From Paracoccaceae bacterium (GTDB lineage: Bacteria; Pseudomonadota; Alphaproteobacteria; Rhodobacterales; Rhodobacteraceae), in NCBI GenBank assembly GCA_027000645.1, contig JALTNO010000309.1, forward strand, positions 1-34,533: a stretch of DNA of 34,533 nt, given 5' to 3'. Below are positions 1 to 9,125 of the stretch, one piece after another; position 1 is the first letter of the stretch, and each line of letters begins with the position of its first letter. The notes below the pieces were generated by a model. It was not told the origin of the DNA and ran no database searches. It saw only the letters and a list, made by a program, of their open reading frames with translations. Position numbers and translations under genes: made by a program.

Positions 1-446
1 CCGCCCGGCGTGTCGGCCAGCCCCGCCCGCACGGTCAGCCCCATGGCGGCGCAATCGGCTTCAATCCGGCGGCACAACGCTTCTTCGCCACCGAAAAGAT
101 GTGCACACCCCGTCAGATCAATCAGCAGCGCATCGGGGGGATCCTCGGCCACCCGGGGCGAGAACTGCCCCGCCCAACGCCGCAGCGCGGCGAGAAACGC
201 CGCCTCGGCCGGTCCGTTGCGGGCGCGGGTGACAAGGCCCGCACAGACGGCATGGGCATCCCGCACCGGTTGCCCCACCCGCACCCCCGCCGCACGCGCC
301 TCGGCGCTGAGCGAGGAGACCACCTGCATGTTGCCCCTCTCCTCCACCACGGCCAGCGGCCCCGGCGGCAACCGGTGCCCGGCACGCAGCAGCCTCTCGG
401 CCCCGAGATGGGGAAACCACAGGGAAAGAATGCGACGGTTCGACAT
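1..446 (-). CDS. imuB: ImuB-like Y-family DNA polymerase (partial, N-terminal part; runs off window)
   Basis: Reverse-strand reading from ATG at 446: MSNRRILSLWFPHLGAERLLRAGHRLPPGPLAVVEERGNMQVVSSLSAEARAAGVRVGQPVRDAHAVCAGL...; typical ImuB N-terminus. Upstream in-frame ATG at 467 lies inside a LexA box, so 446 is preferred. Confidence 0.8.
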   Translation of the reverse strand, partial: MSNRRILSLWFPHLGAERLLRAGHRLPPGPLAVVEERGNMQVVSSLSAEARAAGVRVGQPVRDAHAVCAGLVTRARNGPAEAAFLAALRRWAGQFSPRVAEDPPDALLIDLTGCAHLFGGEEALCRRIEADCAAMGLTVRAGLADTPG

Positions 447-461
447 CTGCGGAAAGGATTT

Positions 462-476
462 GTTCATTGTTCGTTC
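462..476. promoter_or_regulatory. LexA box, GTTC-N7-GTTC
   Basis: GTTCATTGTTCGTTC matches exactly the alphaproteobacterial SOS consensus GTTCN7GTTC; located just upstream of imuB. Confidence 0.8.
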
Positions 477-525
477 AATACATTCGAATCGGCTCGCGAG
501 TCGAGCGGAACCGGAAAGAGAAACC

Positions 526-993
526 ATGCCGAACTTGTCCTCCGCACGGGCCATCGCCGTCATGCTGGTCGGGATCGTCGCGGCATTCTGGCTGTCTCTT
601 CCGGCCCCGGCCGCAGGGAAGAAGGACGCCGCCACCCATGTCCGGGACCGGGTCGCGGCAATGGTTGCGGCTCAGGCGGCGCTCGACATTCTCGGCGACA
701 TGTCCGGCGGCCGGCGCATGTTCGACCGCCGCCTTGCCCGAGAGGCACAACGCGACCTGTCGCGGCAGATTCGCGCCATTCCCTCCCTGTTCCGCAGCGG
801 GGGGGTGACTCCTCGATCACGGGCACGTCCGGCGATCTGGCAGGAATGGGACAATTTCACCCGCCTGTCGCGGCGCGCCGGTCGGGCCGTCAGGGCACTG
901 GACACGCGGCGACTGAACCGCATGAGGCAGGGGCTGACGGCGGTAGTGCAGGCCTGCCTGCAATGTCACGCACTCTACCGGCGACCGCCCTGA
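526..993 (+). CDS. Cytochrome c' / c556 family protein (exported, C-terminal CLQCH haem motif)
   Basis: MPNLSSARAIAVMLVGIVAAFWLSLPAPAAG signal peptide; ARPAIWQEWDNF and C-terminal CLQCHALYR as in PF01322-type cytochromes. Confidence 0.75.
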   Translation: MPNLSSARAIAVMLVGIVAAFWLSLPAPAAGKKDAATHVRDRVAAMVAAQAALDILGDMSGGRRMFDRRLAREAQRDLSRQIRAIPSLFRSGGVTPRSRARPAIWQEWDNFTRLSRRAGRAVRALDTRRLNRMRQGLTAVVQACLQCHALYRRPP

Positions 994-1169
994 CCGGGAT
1001 GGCGCGACCCGGCCCCAGGTCACGATATCGAACCATCTGCAGGCGAATTCCGGCGCGAGCGTCACCGAAATGTCGATTTCGAGAGTGACTTTCCACCGAA
1101 GGAACGCCACCAAGGGAAGGAACCGATGCGCCCGCGAAGGGATTTGACCAGGTCAGGGAGGACCGAACC

Positions 1170-2282
1170 ATGCGCACCCGTGCCGCCGTTGCATTCGAAG
1201 CCGGCAAGCCCCTGGAAATCATGGACGTGAACCTTGAAGGCCCCAGGGCCGGCGAGGTCATGGTGGAAATCAAGGCCACGGGCATCTGCCATACCGATGA
1301 ATTCACCCTCTCGGGCGCAGATCCCGAGGGGCTTTTCCCGGCGATTCTCGGCCATGAGGGGGCCGGCGTGGTGGTCGAGGTGGGCGAAGGCGTCACCAGT
1401 CTGAAGCCGGGCGACCACGTGATCCCGCTGTACACCCCCGAATGCCGGGAATGCGAATATTGCCTGCACCCCAGGACCAACCTGTGCCAGTCGATTCGCG
1501 AAACCCAGGGCCGCGGAGTGATGCCTGACGGGACCAGCCGGTTTTCCACCCTCGATGGCGATCCGATCCTGCACTACATGGGGTGTTCGACCTTCTCCAA
1601 CCACACGGTGCTGCCGGAAATCGCGCTGGCGAAGATCCGCGAAGACGCGCCCTTCGACAAGGTCTGCTATATCGGCTGCGGCGTCACCACCGGCATTGGC
1701 GCCGTCATCAACACGGCAAAGGTGGAAATCGGATCCCGCGCCATCGTTTTCGGGCTGGGCGGCATCGGGCTCAACGTGATCCAGGGGTTGCGGCTTGCCG
1801 GTGCCGACCAGATCGTCGGGGTGGACGTCAATCCCGACAAGAGGGAAATGGCCGAACGCTTCGGCATGACCGATTTCGTCAATCCCGACGAGGTAGAGGG
1901 AGATCTGGTGCCCTATCTCATCGATCTGACGAAAGGCGGCGCCGACTACACCTTCGACGCCACCGGCAACGTGCAGGTCATGCGGGCGGCGCTGGAAAGC
2001 GCGCACAAGGGCTGGGGCGAATCGATCATCATCGGCGTGGCCCCCGCCGGCGCCGAAATCTCCACCCGCCCGTTCCAGCTGGTCACCGGCCGGGTCTGGC
2101 GCGGCACGGCCTTCGGCGGCGCCCGCGGGCGCACCGACGTACCGAAGATCGTGGACTGGTACATGGAGGGCAAGATCGAGATCGACCCGATGATCACCCA
2201 CATCCTTTCGCATGACGAGATCAACAAGGGCTTCGACCTCATGCACGCAGGTGAAAGCATTCGTTCGGTCGTCGTCTACTGA
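1170..2282 (+). CDS. frmA: S-(hydroxymethyl)glutathione dehydrogenase / class III alcohol dehydrogenase
   Basis: [50 protein letters not shown]..; full-length 370 aa, class III ADH landmarks. Confidence 0.95.
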   Translation: MRTRAAVAFEAGKPLEIMDVNLEGPRAGEVMVEIKATGICHTDEFTLSGADPEGLFPAILGHEGAGVVVEVGEGVTSLKPGDHVIPLYTPECRECEYCLHPRTNLCQSIRETQGRGVMPDGTSRFSTLDGDPILHYMGCSTFSNHTVLPEIALAKIREDAPFDKVCYIGCGVTTGIGAVINTAKVEIGSRAIVFGLGGIGLNVIQGLRLAGADQIVGVDVNPDKREMAERFGMTDFVNPDEVEGDLVPYLIDLTKGGADYTFDATGNVQVMRAALESAHKGWGESIIIGVAPAGAEISTRPFQLVTGRVWRGTAFGGARGRTDVPKIVDWYMEGKIEIDPMITHILSHDEINKGFDLMHAGESIRSVVVY

Positions 2283-2300
2283 TCCCGCAACAAGCGGACC

Positions 2301-2351
2301 TTCATCTCGCCCGAAATACTCCGGGGGTGTGGGGGCTGGCCCCCACGCCTT
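2301..2351. repeat. Dispersed intergenic repeat copy 1 (CGCCCGAAATACTCCGGGGG + hairpin GTGGGGGC-TG-GCCCCCAC)
   Basis: Shares TTCATCTxGCCCxAAATACTCCGGGGG followed by a G/C hairpin with the copy at 26344; a degenerate reverse copy is at 14612. Confidence 0.7.
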
Positions 2352-2371
2352 CCCGCGATTATGGTCCGGCC

Positions 2372-3088
2372 ATGACTCGCACCAACAGAAACCGCCCGCT
2401 CTACGCCGTCCTCATCGACGCCGACAACATCCCGGCAAAACACGCTGCCGCGATCCTTGACGAAATCACCTCGTTCGGAGAACCGGCCCTGCGCCGGGTC
2501 TATGGCGACTGGTCGTCGGGACGGTTGAGCGCCTGGACAAGGGTCGTGCGCGACCTCGGCCTGGTGGCGCATCAGGAAACCGCCAACACCACCGGCAAGA
2601 ACGCCTCCGATATCGGCCTCGTCATCGATGCCATGGACATCCTGCACAGCGGACGCTTCGACGGCTTCGTGATCGTCTCGTCCGACAGCGACTTCACCGC
2701 GCTGGCCAACCGCATCCGCGAACAGGGCCTCGACGTGATCGGGATCGGAGAATCCAAGGCTCCGGTCAGCCTGCGCAACGTCTGCAACCGGTTCGTCCTG
2801 ATCGAGAACATCATCGCCGACCGCGACCCCAAAGCGACCGAGGTCAAACCCGCACGCACCCGGCCGGACAAGGCGATTCCCCTCATCATCGAGGCGATGA
2901 ACCAGATCGACCCGGATCAGGAATGGTTCCCGCTGGGACAGATCGGGCAGGCCATCATCGCCCGCCACCCCGATTTCGACACCCGCACCTATGGCGAGTC
3001 CAAGCTCAGCTCGCTTGTCGAGCGGCTCAAGCGGTTCGAGATCCGCCGCGGTGACGGCAACCAGCCCATGGTTCGCCGCGTGGACTGA
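2372..3088 (+). CDS. NYN domain (LabA/DUF88-like) protein with C-terminal OST-HTH/LOTUS domain
   Basis: YAVLIDADNIPAKHAAAILDEI..GRFDGFVIVSSDSDFTALANRIREQGLDVIGIG (PIN/NYN acidic motifs); C-term WFPLGQIGQAIIARHPDFDTRTYGESKLSSLVERLKRFEI (LOTUS-like). Confidence 0.88.
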   Translation: MTRTNRNRPLYAVLIDADNIPAKHAAAILDEITSFGEPALRRVYGDWSSGRLSAWTRVVRDLGLVAHQETANTTGKNASDIGLVIDAMDILHSGRFDGFVIVSSDSDFTALANRIREQGLDVIGIGESKAPVSLRNVCNRFVLIENIIADRDPKATEVKPARTRPDKAIPLIIEAMNQIDPDQEWFPLGQIGQAIIARHPDFDTRTYGESKLSSLVERLKRFEIRRGDGNQPMVRRVD

Positions 3089-3115
3089 GCCGGACCGGGC
3101 ACGCCGGCCATGCGC

Positions 3116-3736
3116 TCAGGCGGTGCCGAAACGGGCCATGAACATTTCCACCGCGTGGCGCACGACCTCCTCGATCTCGTCCTCGGAAAACTCCGCCTGC
3201 ACCCCGAACACCGCCCGCGGCCAAAGCCTGGCCTTGCACAGTTCGGAGAACTGGTCGGCCGCCATCCCCACATCCTCGATCGCCAGTTCGCCACGCGCCA
3301 CCGCACAGGACAGGTATTCCGACAGCCGGTGACGCCCCATTTCCGGCCCGTTCGCGTAAAACGCCCGCGCCAGATCGGGAAACCGTTCCTGTTCGGCCAC
3401 GCAGATCCGGAAGATCCGCAGCGCGAACCGCGACAGCATGAAGGTGACCGCGTGACGCGCCACCACGGTCAGGACCTCGCGCGGGGGGCGGCTTTCGTCG
3501 ATCGTCTCGGTGATCCGTTCCGCCATCCGTTCGCACTCGCAGCGGGCGATCTCCTTGAACAGCACGCGCTTGTCCGGGAAATAGCTGTACAGCGTCGCCT
3601 TCGAGACGCCGGCGGCACGGGCAATGTCGTCCACGCTGGCGCCTTCGAACCCGTCGGCCAGGAACACCTCGCGCGCCCCCTTCAGCACCTGGTCGAACTT
3701 GCGCCCCTTGCGCGGTACGGTGGTGATCTCGTTCAT
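3116..3736 (-). CDS. TetR/AcrR family transcriptional regulator
   Basis: GAREVFLADGFEGASVDDIARAAGVSKATLYSYFPDKRVLFKEI, classic TetR HTH. Confidence 0.93.
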   Translation of the reverse strand: MNEITTVPRKGRKFDQVLKGAREVFLADGFEGASVDDIARAAGVSKATLYSYFPDKRVLFKEIARCECERMAERITETIDESRPPREVLTVVARHAVTFMLSRFALRIFRICVAEQERFPDLARAFYANGPEMGRHRLSEYLSCAVARGELAIEDVGMAADQFSELCKARLWPRAVFGVQAEFSEDEIEEVVRHAVEMFMARFGTA

Positions 3737-3764
3737 CGGCTCTCCCGCCTTTCGCGATCAGTGT

Positions 3765-3778
3765 AAACCGTCCGGTTC
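3765..3778. promoter_or_regulatory. Candidate TetR operator (AACCG-TC-CGGTT inverted repeat)
   Basis: Perfect 5-bp arms at 3766-3770 / 3773-3777 in the tetR-mbfA divergent intergenic region. Confidence 0.45.
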
Positions 3779-3830
3779 AGTTCGGGCAAGCTGCCGCATC
3801 CGGTTGCACTCGCCGCTCCCGGCCCTATAA

Positions 3831-3847
3831 GCTGGAATCATTCTAAA
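3831..3847. promoter_or_regulatory. Irr-type iron control element (ICE)-like site upstream of mbfA
   Basis: GCTGGAATCATTCTAAA resembles the TTTAGAA..TTCTAAA ICE palindrome: right half intact, left half degenerate; 13 nt before the mbfA ATG. Confidence 0.6.
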
Positions 3848-3860
3848 CCGGAGCGGCCAC

Positions 3861-4835
3861 ATGCAGTTCTTCTCTTCCCGCAAGCGGTTCAGCGACCTGA
3901 CGGAACAGGAAATCCTTGCACTGGCAATCTCGTCCGAAGAGGACGATGCCCAGATCTACCGCAACTATGCCGAGCGGCTGCGCAAGGACTACCCCGACAC
4001 GGCCCGCATCTTCGACGACATGGCACGGGAAGAGGACGAACACCGCAAGCGGCTGATCGACCTGCACAATGCCCGCTTCGGCCCGGTGATCCCGCTGATC
4101 CGGCGCGAACATGTGGCCGGGTTCTACGCGCGGCGGCCGGTCTGGCTGGTGGAAAATCTCGGGATCGAACAGATCCGCGCCGAGGCGGAAGAGATGGAGC
4201 GCCAGGCCGCGCATTTCTATCTGACCGCCGCAAAGCGCACCACCGACGCGGCCACGCGCAAGCTTCTGGGCGACCTGGCGGCCACCGAGGCGCAGCACCA
4301 GCACATGGCCGGCGAGCTGGCCGAGCAACACCTCGACGACGAAGCCCGCGCCGCGGAAGAGCGCCACTCGCATCGCCAGTTCGTCCTGACCTGGGTGCAG
4401 CCGGGGCTGGCGGGGCTGATGGACGGGTCGGTCTCCACCCTGGCTCCCATCTTTGCCACCGCCTTTGCCACCCAGGATACATGGACGACCTTCCTTGTCG
4501 GCGTGGCGGCCTCGGTCGGGGCGGGCATTTCCATGGGCTTTACCGAGGCCGCTTCGGATGACGGCGAACTGTCCGGGCGCGGCTCGCCGCTCAAGCGCGG
4601 CCTGGCCTCGGGCATCATGACCACCGTGGGCGGGCTGGGCCATGCCCTGCCCTACCTGATCCCCGCCTTCTGGACGGCCACGATCCTGGCCGGCATCATC
4701 GTCTTCATCGAACTGTGGGCGATTGCCTGGATCCAGAACCGCTACATGCAGACGCCTTTCCTGCGCGCCACCTTCCAGGTGGTGCTGGGCGGTGCGCTGG
4801 TGCTGGCGGCGGGCGTGCTGATCGGCAGCGGCTAG
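3861..4835 (+). CDS. mbfA: Membrane-bound ferritin-like VIT1/CCC1 family protein (MbfA-type)
   Basis: N-terminal rubrerythrin/ferritin-like helices (SSEEDDAQIYRNYAERL..EEDEHRKRL.., ATEAQHQHM) fused to VIT1-type membrane domain (GLMDGSVSTLAPIFATAFAT..GFTEAASDDG). Confidence 0.9.
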   Translation: MQFFSSRKRFSDLTEQEILALAISSEEDDAQIYRNYAERLRKDYPDTARIFDDMAREEDEHRKRLIDLHNARFGPVIPLIRREHVAGFYARRPVWLVENLGIEQIRAEAEEMERQAAHFYLTAAKRTTDAATRKLLGDLAATEAQHQHMAGELAEQHLDDEARAAEERHSHRQFVLTWVQPGLAGLMDGSVSTLAPIFATAFATQDTWTTFLVGVAASVGAGISMGFTEAASDDGELSGRGSPLKRGLASGIMTTVGGLGHALPYLIPAFWTATILAGIIVFIELWAIAWIQNRYMQTPFLRATFQVVLGGALVLAAGVLIGSG

Positions 4836-4849
4836 AGCGCCCCGTCCAC

Positions 4850-5779
4850 ATGCTGGAGGTCTTCATCCGCACCCTGCCCTTCTTCGCCATCATCGGGCTG
4901 GGCTACTGGGCCGGGCACACCCGGTTCTTCACCCAGGAAGCGACCGCCTTCCTGACCAAGTTCGTGTTCTTCTTCGCGCTGTCGGCGATGCTGTTCCGCT
5001 TTGCCGCCACGCTGCCGTTTTCCGAGATCTTCGACGGCCGGCTGATTGCCGGCTATCTGTGGGGCACCGCCTTCGTCTATGGCATCGCCACCGCCGTCGC
5101 CTTCCTGCGGCGGCTGGACGTGCCCACCGCCGCCATCGAGGCCCAGTGCGCCGCCATCGGCAATACCGGCTTTCTCGGTCTGCCGATGCTGGCGGTCCTG
5201 TTCGGAGAAGCCGCCATCGGCCCGATCATGCTGGCGCTGTCGGTCGATCTGATCGTGTTTTCCAGCCTGATCGTGATTCTCGTCAGTGGCGGGCGCGACG
5301 GCGCGCTCTCGCCGGCGACTTTCCGGCTGATCGGCACGGGGCTGCTGCGCAACCCGATGATCATGTCGATCACCGCCGGTCTGATCTGGTCGGCGCTGTC
5401 GCTGCCGGTGCCGGGCGCGCTTGACGATTTTCTCACCATCCTGGGCGGCGCGGCAACGCCGGGGGCGCTGTTCGCGATCGGCGCGTCGCTTGCCGCCCGA
5501 AGCGCCGAACGGGTCCGGATCGCGGCGTGGCTGGGATTTGCCAAGCTGATCCTGCACCCGCTGTTCGTGGCTCTGGGGGTGATCTACATCTTCCCGATCG
5601 ACGCCTTCTCGGCGGCGGTGGTGATTTCGACCGCGGCGATGCCGGTTGCGGGAAACGTGTTCATGCTGGCCCAGCATTACGGCATCGCCCCGCATCGCGC
5701 CTCGGCTGCGATCCTGCTGTCCACCGCGGCCAGCATCCTGACCATCCCGACAATCATCTCCTGGGTCGGAACCTTCTGA
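4850..5779 (+). CDS. AEC family (auxin efflux carrier-like) transporter
   Basis: Hydrophobic 309-aa product MLEVFIRTLPFFAIIGLGYWAG..IGNTGFLGLPMLAVLFGEAAIGP..; AEC landmarks. Confidence 0.88.
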   Translation: MLEVFIRTLPFFAIIGLGYWAGHTRFFTQEATAFLTKFVFFFALSAMLFRFAATLPFSEIFDGRLIAGYLWGTAFVYGIATAVAFLRRLDVPTAAIEAQCAAIGNTGFLGLPMLAVLFGEAAIGPIMLALSVDLIVFSSLIVILVSGGRDGALSPATFRLIGTGLLRNPMIMSITAGLIWSALSLPVPGALDDFLTILGGAATPGALFAIGASLAARSAERVRIAAWLGFAKLILHPLFVALGVIYIFPIDAFSAAVVISTAAMPVAGNVFMLAQHYGIAPHRASAAILLSTAASILTIPTIISWVGTF

Positions 5780-5795
5780 CCGGCCCTCGCGCCGT

Positions 5796-5815
5796 GGCCC
5801 GGCCGCGGCCGGGCC
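5796..5815. terminator. Perfect GC palindrome between convergent genes (possible bidirectional terminator)
   Basis: GGCCCGGCCGCGGCCGGGCC, 20-bp perfect palindrome between the AEC gene (ends 5779) and irr (ends 5827); no U-tract. Confidence 0.5.
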
Positions 5816-5826
5816 GGGGGCGCAAC

Positions 5827-6246
5827 TCAGGCCTTGCGGCGCAGGCGGATCACCACATCGACCGAGGCGACCTCCACCCCTTCCGGCGGCTCGGGCAGGC
5901 GCCGGATTTCAAGCTGGTCGGCGGGGGCATCGGAAAGGCGGCCCTCGTCCTCCCAGTAGAAATGCGGGTGATCGTGGGTGTTCGTGTCGAAATAGCTTTT
6001 CGACCCGTCCACGGTGATTTCCTGCAGCACGCCGGCCGCGCAGAAGGCGCGCAACGTGTTGTAGACGGTCGCCAGAGACACCGCGGCGCCGGCCGCGCGG
6101 GCGGCCTCGAACAGGCTTTCGGCGGTAACGTGGCGGTGCCGGCCGTCACCGACCAGAAGTTCGGCCAGCGCAAGCCGCTGGCGCGTGGGCCTGAGACCGG
6201 CCCCGGTCAGCCACTCGGTGGCGATGGTCTGGCTGCGGGTCGTCAT
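5827..6246 (-). CDS. irr: Fur-family iron response regulator, Irr-like
   Basis: MTTRSQTIATEWLTGAGLRPTRQRLALAELLVGDGRHRHVTAESLFEAA..VSLATVYNTLRAFCAAGVLQEITVDGSKSYFDTNTHDHPHFYWEDEGRL; Fur fold, HxHxxFY region. Confidence 0.88.
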   Translation of the reverse strand: MTTRSQTIATEWLTGAGLRPTRQRLALAELLVGDGRHRHVTAESLFEAARAAGAAVSLATVYNTLRAFCAAGVLQEITVDGSKSYFDTNTHDHPHFYWEDEGRLSDAPADQLEIRRLPEPPEGVEVASVDVVIRLRRKA

Positions 6247-6293
6247 GCGCGCGTTCCGTCTTTCCTCCCCTTCCATATATGACGCAGGCAGGT

Positions 6294-6313
6294 TGGAATT
6301 CAATTGAATTTCA
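6294..6313. promoter_or_regulatory. AT-rich palindrome in the irr/fabA divergent region
   Basis: TGGAATTCAATTGAATTTCA; core AATTCAATTGAATT (6297-6310) is a perfect 14-bp palindrome. Confidence 0.5.
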
Positions 6314-6441
6314 TTCGCAGCTTGTCGCGCGGGCAGGTTGTCGCCCCGGCGGCTTGCGCTCTTGCAGCGGTGGCGGACCCGGTGATAGACGGGCGCAAAG
6401 GCGCCTGGCAGGCAGGCGCTCAAGGAAGGAGGCGCGGCAGC

Positions 6442-6951
6442 ATGGCCCTATACCCGACAAGCTTCGACAAGGAAGCCCTGCTGAAATGCGCGCGAGGGGA
6501 GCTTTTCGGCCCCGGCAATGCGCAACTCCCGGCCCCGCCGATGCTGATGGTGGACCGGATCACCGATATCAGCGCCGATGGCGGCGAACACGGCAAGGGC
6601 CATGTGGTGGCCGAATTCGACATTCACCCCGATCTGTGGTTCTTCGAATGCCATTTTCCCGGCAACCCGATCATGCCCGGATGCCTCGGGCTTGACGGGC
6701 TGTGGCAGCTGACCGGGTTCAACCTGGGCTGGCGCGGCTGGCAGGGGCGCGGCTATGCGCTGGGCGTGGGCGAGGTGAAGCTGACCGGCATGGTCCGGCC
6801 CGACCGCAAGATGCTGACCTATCACATCGATTTCACCAAGGCGATCCAGACCCGCCGCCTGACCATGGGCGTGGCCGACGGCCGGGTGGAGGCCGATGGC
6901 GAAGTGATCTACCTGGTCAAGGACATGAAAGTGGCCCTGTCCGAGAGTTGA
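6442..6951 (+). CDS. fabA: 3-hydroxydecanoyl-ACP dehydratase/isomerase
   Basis: [64 protein letters not shown]. Confidence 0.96.
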   Translation: MALYPTSFDKEALLKCARGELFGPGNAQLPAPPMLMVDRITDISADGGEHGKGHVVAEFDIHPDLWFFECHFPGNPIMPGCLGLDGLWQLTGFNLGWRGWQGRGYALGVGEVKLTGMVRPDRKMLTYHIDFTKAIQTRRLTMGVADGRVEADGEVIYLVKDMKVALSES

Positions 6952-7005
6952 CCACCGGCCGCCGGGCGGTCAAGCTTGGACAAAATTCGCAACAGGAGAA
7001 CGCAT

Positions 7006-8235
7006 ATGCGTCGCGTCGTCGTTACCGGTCTGGGGATCGTGTCCTCCATCGGCAACAATGCCCGGGAAGTGGTGGACTCGCTCAAGACCGGCAGATCGGG
7101 GATCGAAACCAGCCCCGACATGATCGAACACGGATTCCGCAGCCAGATCGCCGGCACGCTCAAGCTCGACGTGACCGAGCATGTGGACAAGCGCACGCTG
7201 CGCTTCATGGGGCCGGGCGGGGCCTATGCCTATATCGCGATGAAAGAGGCGATTGCCGATTCCGGCCTGGAAGAGGCCGATATCGTGAACCCGCGCACCG
7301 GGCTGGTGGCCGGGTCGGGCGGTCCGACGACAAGCGCGCTTCTGGTCGCGCATCAGACGGTTCTCAAGACCGGGGCCACCAAGCGCATCGGCCCCTTCGC
7401 CGTGCCCAAATGCATGTCGTCCACGGTCAGCGCCAACCTATCCACCGCCTTCAGGATCAAGGGCATCAACTATTCCATCACCTCGGCCTGCTCGACCTCG
7501 CTGCACTGCATCGGCAACGCGGCCGAACAGATCATGATGGGCAAGCAGGACGTGATGTTCGCCGGCGGCGGCGAGGAACTGGACTGGACCCTGTCATGCC
7601 TGTTCGATGCGATGGGCGCGATGTCGAGCAAGTACAACAACACGCCGGAACGGGCCTCGCGCGCTTTTGACGCCGACCGCGACGGTTTCGTGATCTCGGG
7701 CGGCGGCGGCATCGTGGTTCTTGAAGAGCTGGAGCACGCCCTTGCCCGCGGCGCGAAGATCTATGCCGAGGTGACCGGCTATGCCGCCACCTCGGACGGG
7801 CACGACATGGTGGCCCCGTCGGGGGAGGGCGGCGAACGGGCCATGCGGCTGGCGCTTTCGACCCTGCCCGAAGGGCGCGAGGTCAGCTATATCAACGCCC
7901 ATGGCACCTCGACCCCGGTCGGCGACGTGGGCGAGGTCGAAGCCGTGCGCCGGGTGTTCGGAGAAGGCAGCACGCCCCCCATCAGCTCGACCAAGTCGAT
8001 GACCGGCCACGCACAGGGCGCGGCCGGCGCGCTGGAGGCGATCTTCAGCCTGCTGATGCTGGACAATGACTTCATCGCCCCCTCGATCAATGTCGAGACG
8101 CTGGACCCGGCGATCCGGCCCGGCGAAATCGCCACCGAGGCGGTGATGAATGCCGGTCTCGACAGCGTGATGACCAACAGCTTCGGCTTTGGCGGCACCA
8201 ACGGGTCGATGATCCTTTCCAGATATCGCGGGTAG
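7006..8235 (+). CDS. fabB: Beta-ketoacyl-ACP synthase I
   Basis: [60 protein letters not shown]. Confidence 0.96.
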   Translation: MRRVVVTGLGIVSSIGNNAREVVDSLKTGRSGIETSPDMIEHGFRSQIAGTLKLDVTEHVDKRTLRFMGPGGAYAYIAMKEAIADSGLEEADIVNPRTGLVAGSGGPTTSALLVAHQTVLKTGATKRIGPFAVPKCMSSTVSANLSTAFRIKGINYSITSACSTSLHCIGNAAEQIMMGKQDVMFAGGGEELDWTLSCLFDAMGAMSSKYNNTPERASRAFDADRDGFVISGGGGIVVLEELEHALARGAKIYAEVTGYAATSDGHDMVAPSGEGGERAMRLALSTLPEGREVSYINAHGTSTPVGDVGEVEAVRRVFGEGSTPPISSTKSMTGHAQGAAGALEAIFSLLMLDNDFIAPSINVETLDPAIRPGEIATEAVMNAGLDSVMTNSFGFGGTNGSMILSRYRG

Positions 8236-8242
8236 ACGGGCC

Positions 8243-9034
8243 ATGACCAAGCAGTTGCAGGGCAAGCGCGGTTTGATCATGGGCGTTGCCAATGAACGAT
8301 CGATCGCGTGGGGTATCGCCAGGGCCATGCACGAGGCCGGCGCCGAGCTGGCCTTCACCTACCAGGGCGAAGCCTTCGGCAAGCGGCTGGCGCCGCTGGC
8401 CGAAAGCGTGGGCTCGGACTTCATGGTCGATGTGGATGTCACCGACGACGCATCGCTGGATGCGGCTTTCGCGGCGCTGGCCGAGCGCTGGCCGACCATG
8501 GATTTCCTGGTTCACGCCATCGCCTATTCGGACAAGGCGGAACTGACCGGGCGGTTCATCAATACCAGCCGCGAGAATTTCAAGAGATCTCTGGACATCA
8601 GCGCCTATTCCTTCATCGAGGTCGCCCGGCGGGCGCATCCGTTGATGAAGGAGAACGGGGGCACGTTGCTGACGCTGACCTATCAGGGCTCGGTCCGCGT
8701 GGTGCCCAACTACAACGTCATGGGCGTGGCCAAGGCGGCGCTGGAAGCGGCCACGCGCTACCTGGCCAACGATCTGGGCCCCGAAGGCATCCGCGTCAAC
8801 GCGATCTCGCCGGGGCCCATGAAGACGCTGGCCGGTGCGGCAATCGGCGGCGCGCGCAAGACCTACAAGTTCACCGAGGCCAACGCACCGCTGCGATCGA
8901 ATGCGACGCTGGATGCCGTGGGCGGCACGGCGGTGTGGCTTGCCTCCGACGCGGGGCGGTTCACCACCGGCGAAATCGTCCGGGTCGATGGCGGCTACCA
9001 CGTGTTGGGAATGCCTCAGCCCGAAAACATGTGA
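8243..9034 (+). CDS. fabI: Enoyl-ACP reductase (NADH)
   Basis: KRGLIMGVANERSIAWGIARAMHEAGAELAFTYQGE..NYNVMGVAKAALEAATRYLANDLGPEGIRVNAISPGPMKTLA. Confidence 0.95.
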   Translation: MTKQLQGKRGLIMGVANERSIAWGIARAMHEAGAELAFTYQGEAFGKRLAPLAESVGSDFMVDVDVTDDASLDAAFAALAERWPTMDFLVHAIAYSDKAELTGRFINTSRENFKRSLDISAYSFIEVARRAHPLMKENGGTLLTLTYQGSVRVVPNYNVMGVAKAALEAATRYLANDLGPEGIRVNAISPGPMKTLAGAAIGGARKTYKFTEANAPLRSNATLDAVGGTAVWLASDAGRFTTGEIVRVDGGYHVLGMPQPENM

Positions 9035-9053
9035 TCGCGACGGATGGCGGCCT

Positions 9054-9078
9054 TTCCGCGAGGTTTCCCGCGGAATTT
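9054..9078 (+). terminator. Candidate terminator after fabABI
   Basis: TTCCGCG-AGGTTTCC-CGCGGAA followed by TTT. Confidence 0.5.
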
Positions 9079-9125
9079 CATCAAGGTGCCGCAAGAAGGT
9101 CACAGTCCGGCGCTAACCGGGGGGC

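Noticed and set aside
10-525. Upstream extension of the 10..993 ORF
   Set aside because: Overlaps imuB on the other strand; the real protein starts at 526 with a signal peptide.
1062-2246. 394-aa minus-strand ORF
   Set aside because: Antisense shadow of frmA.
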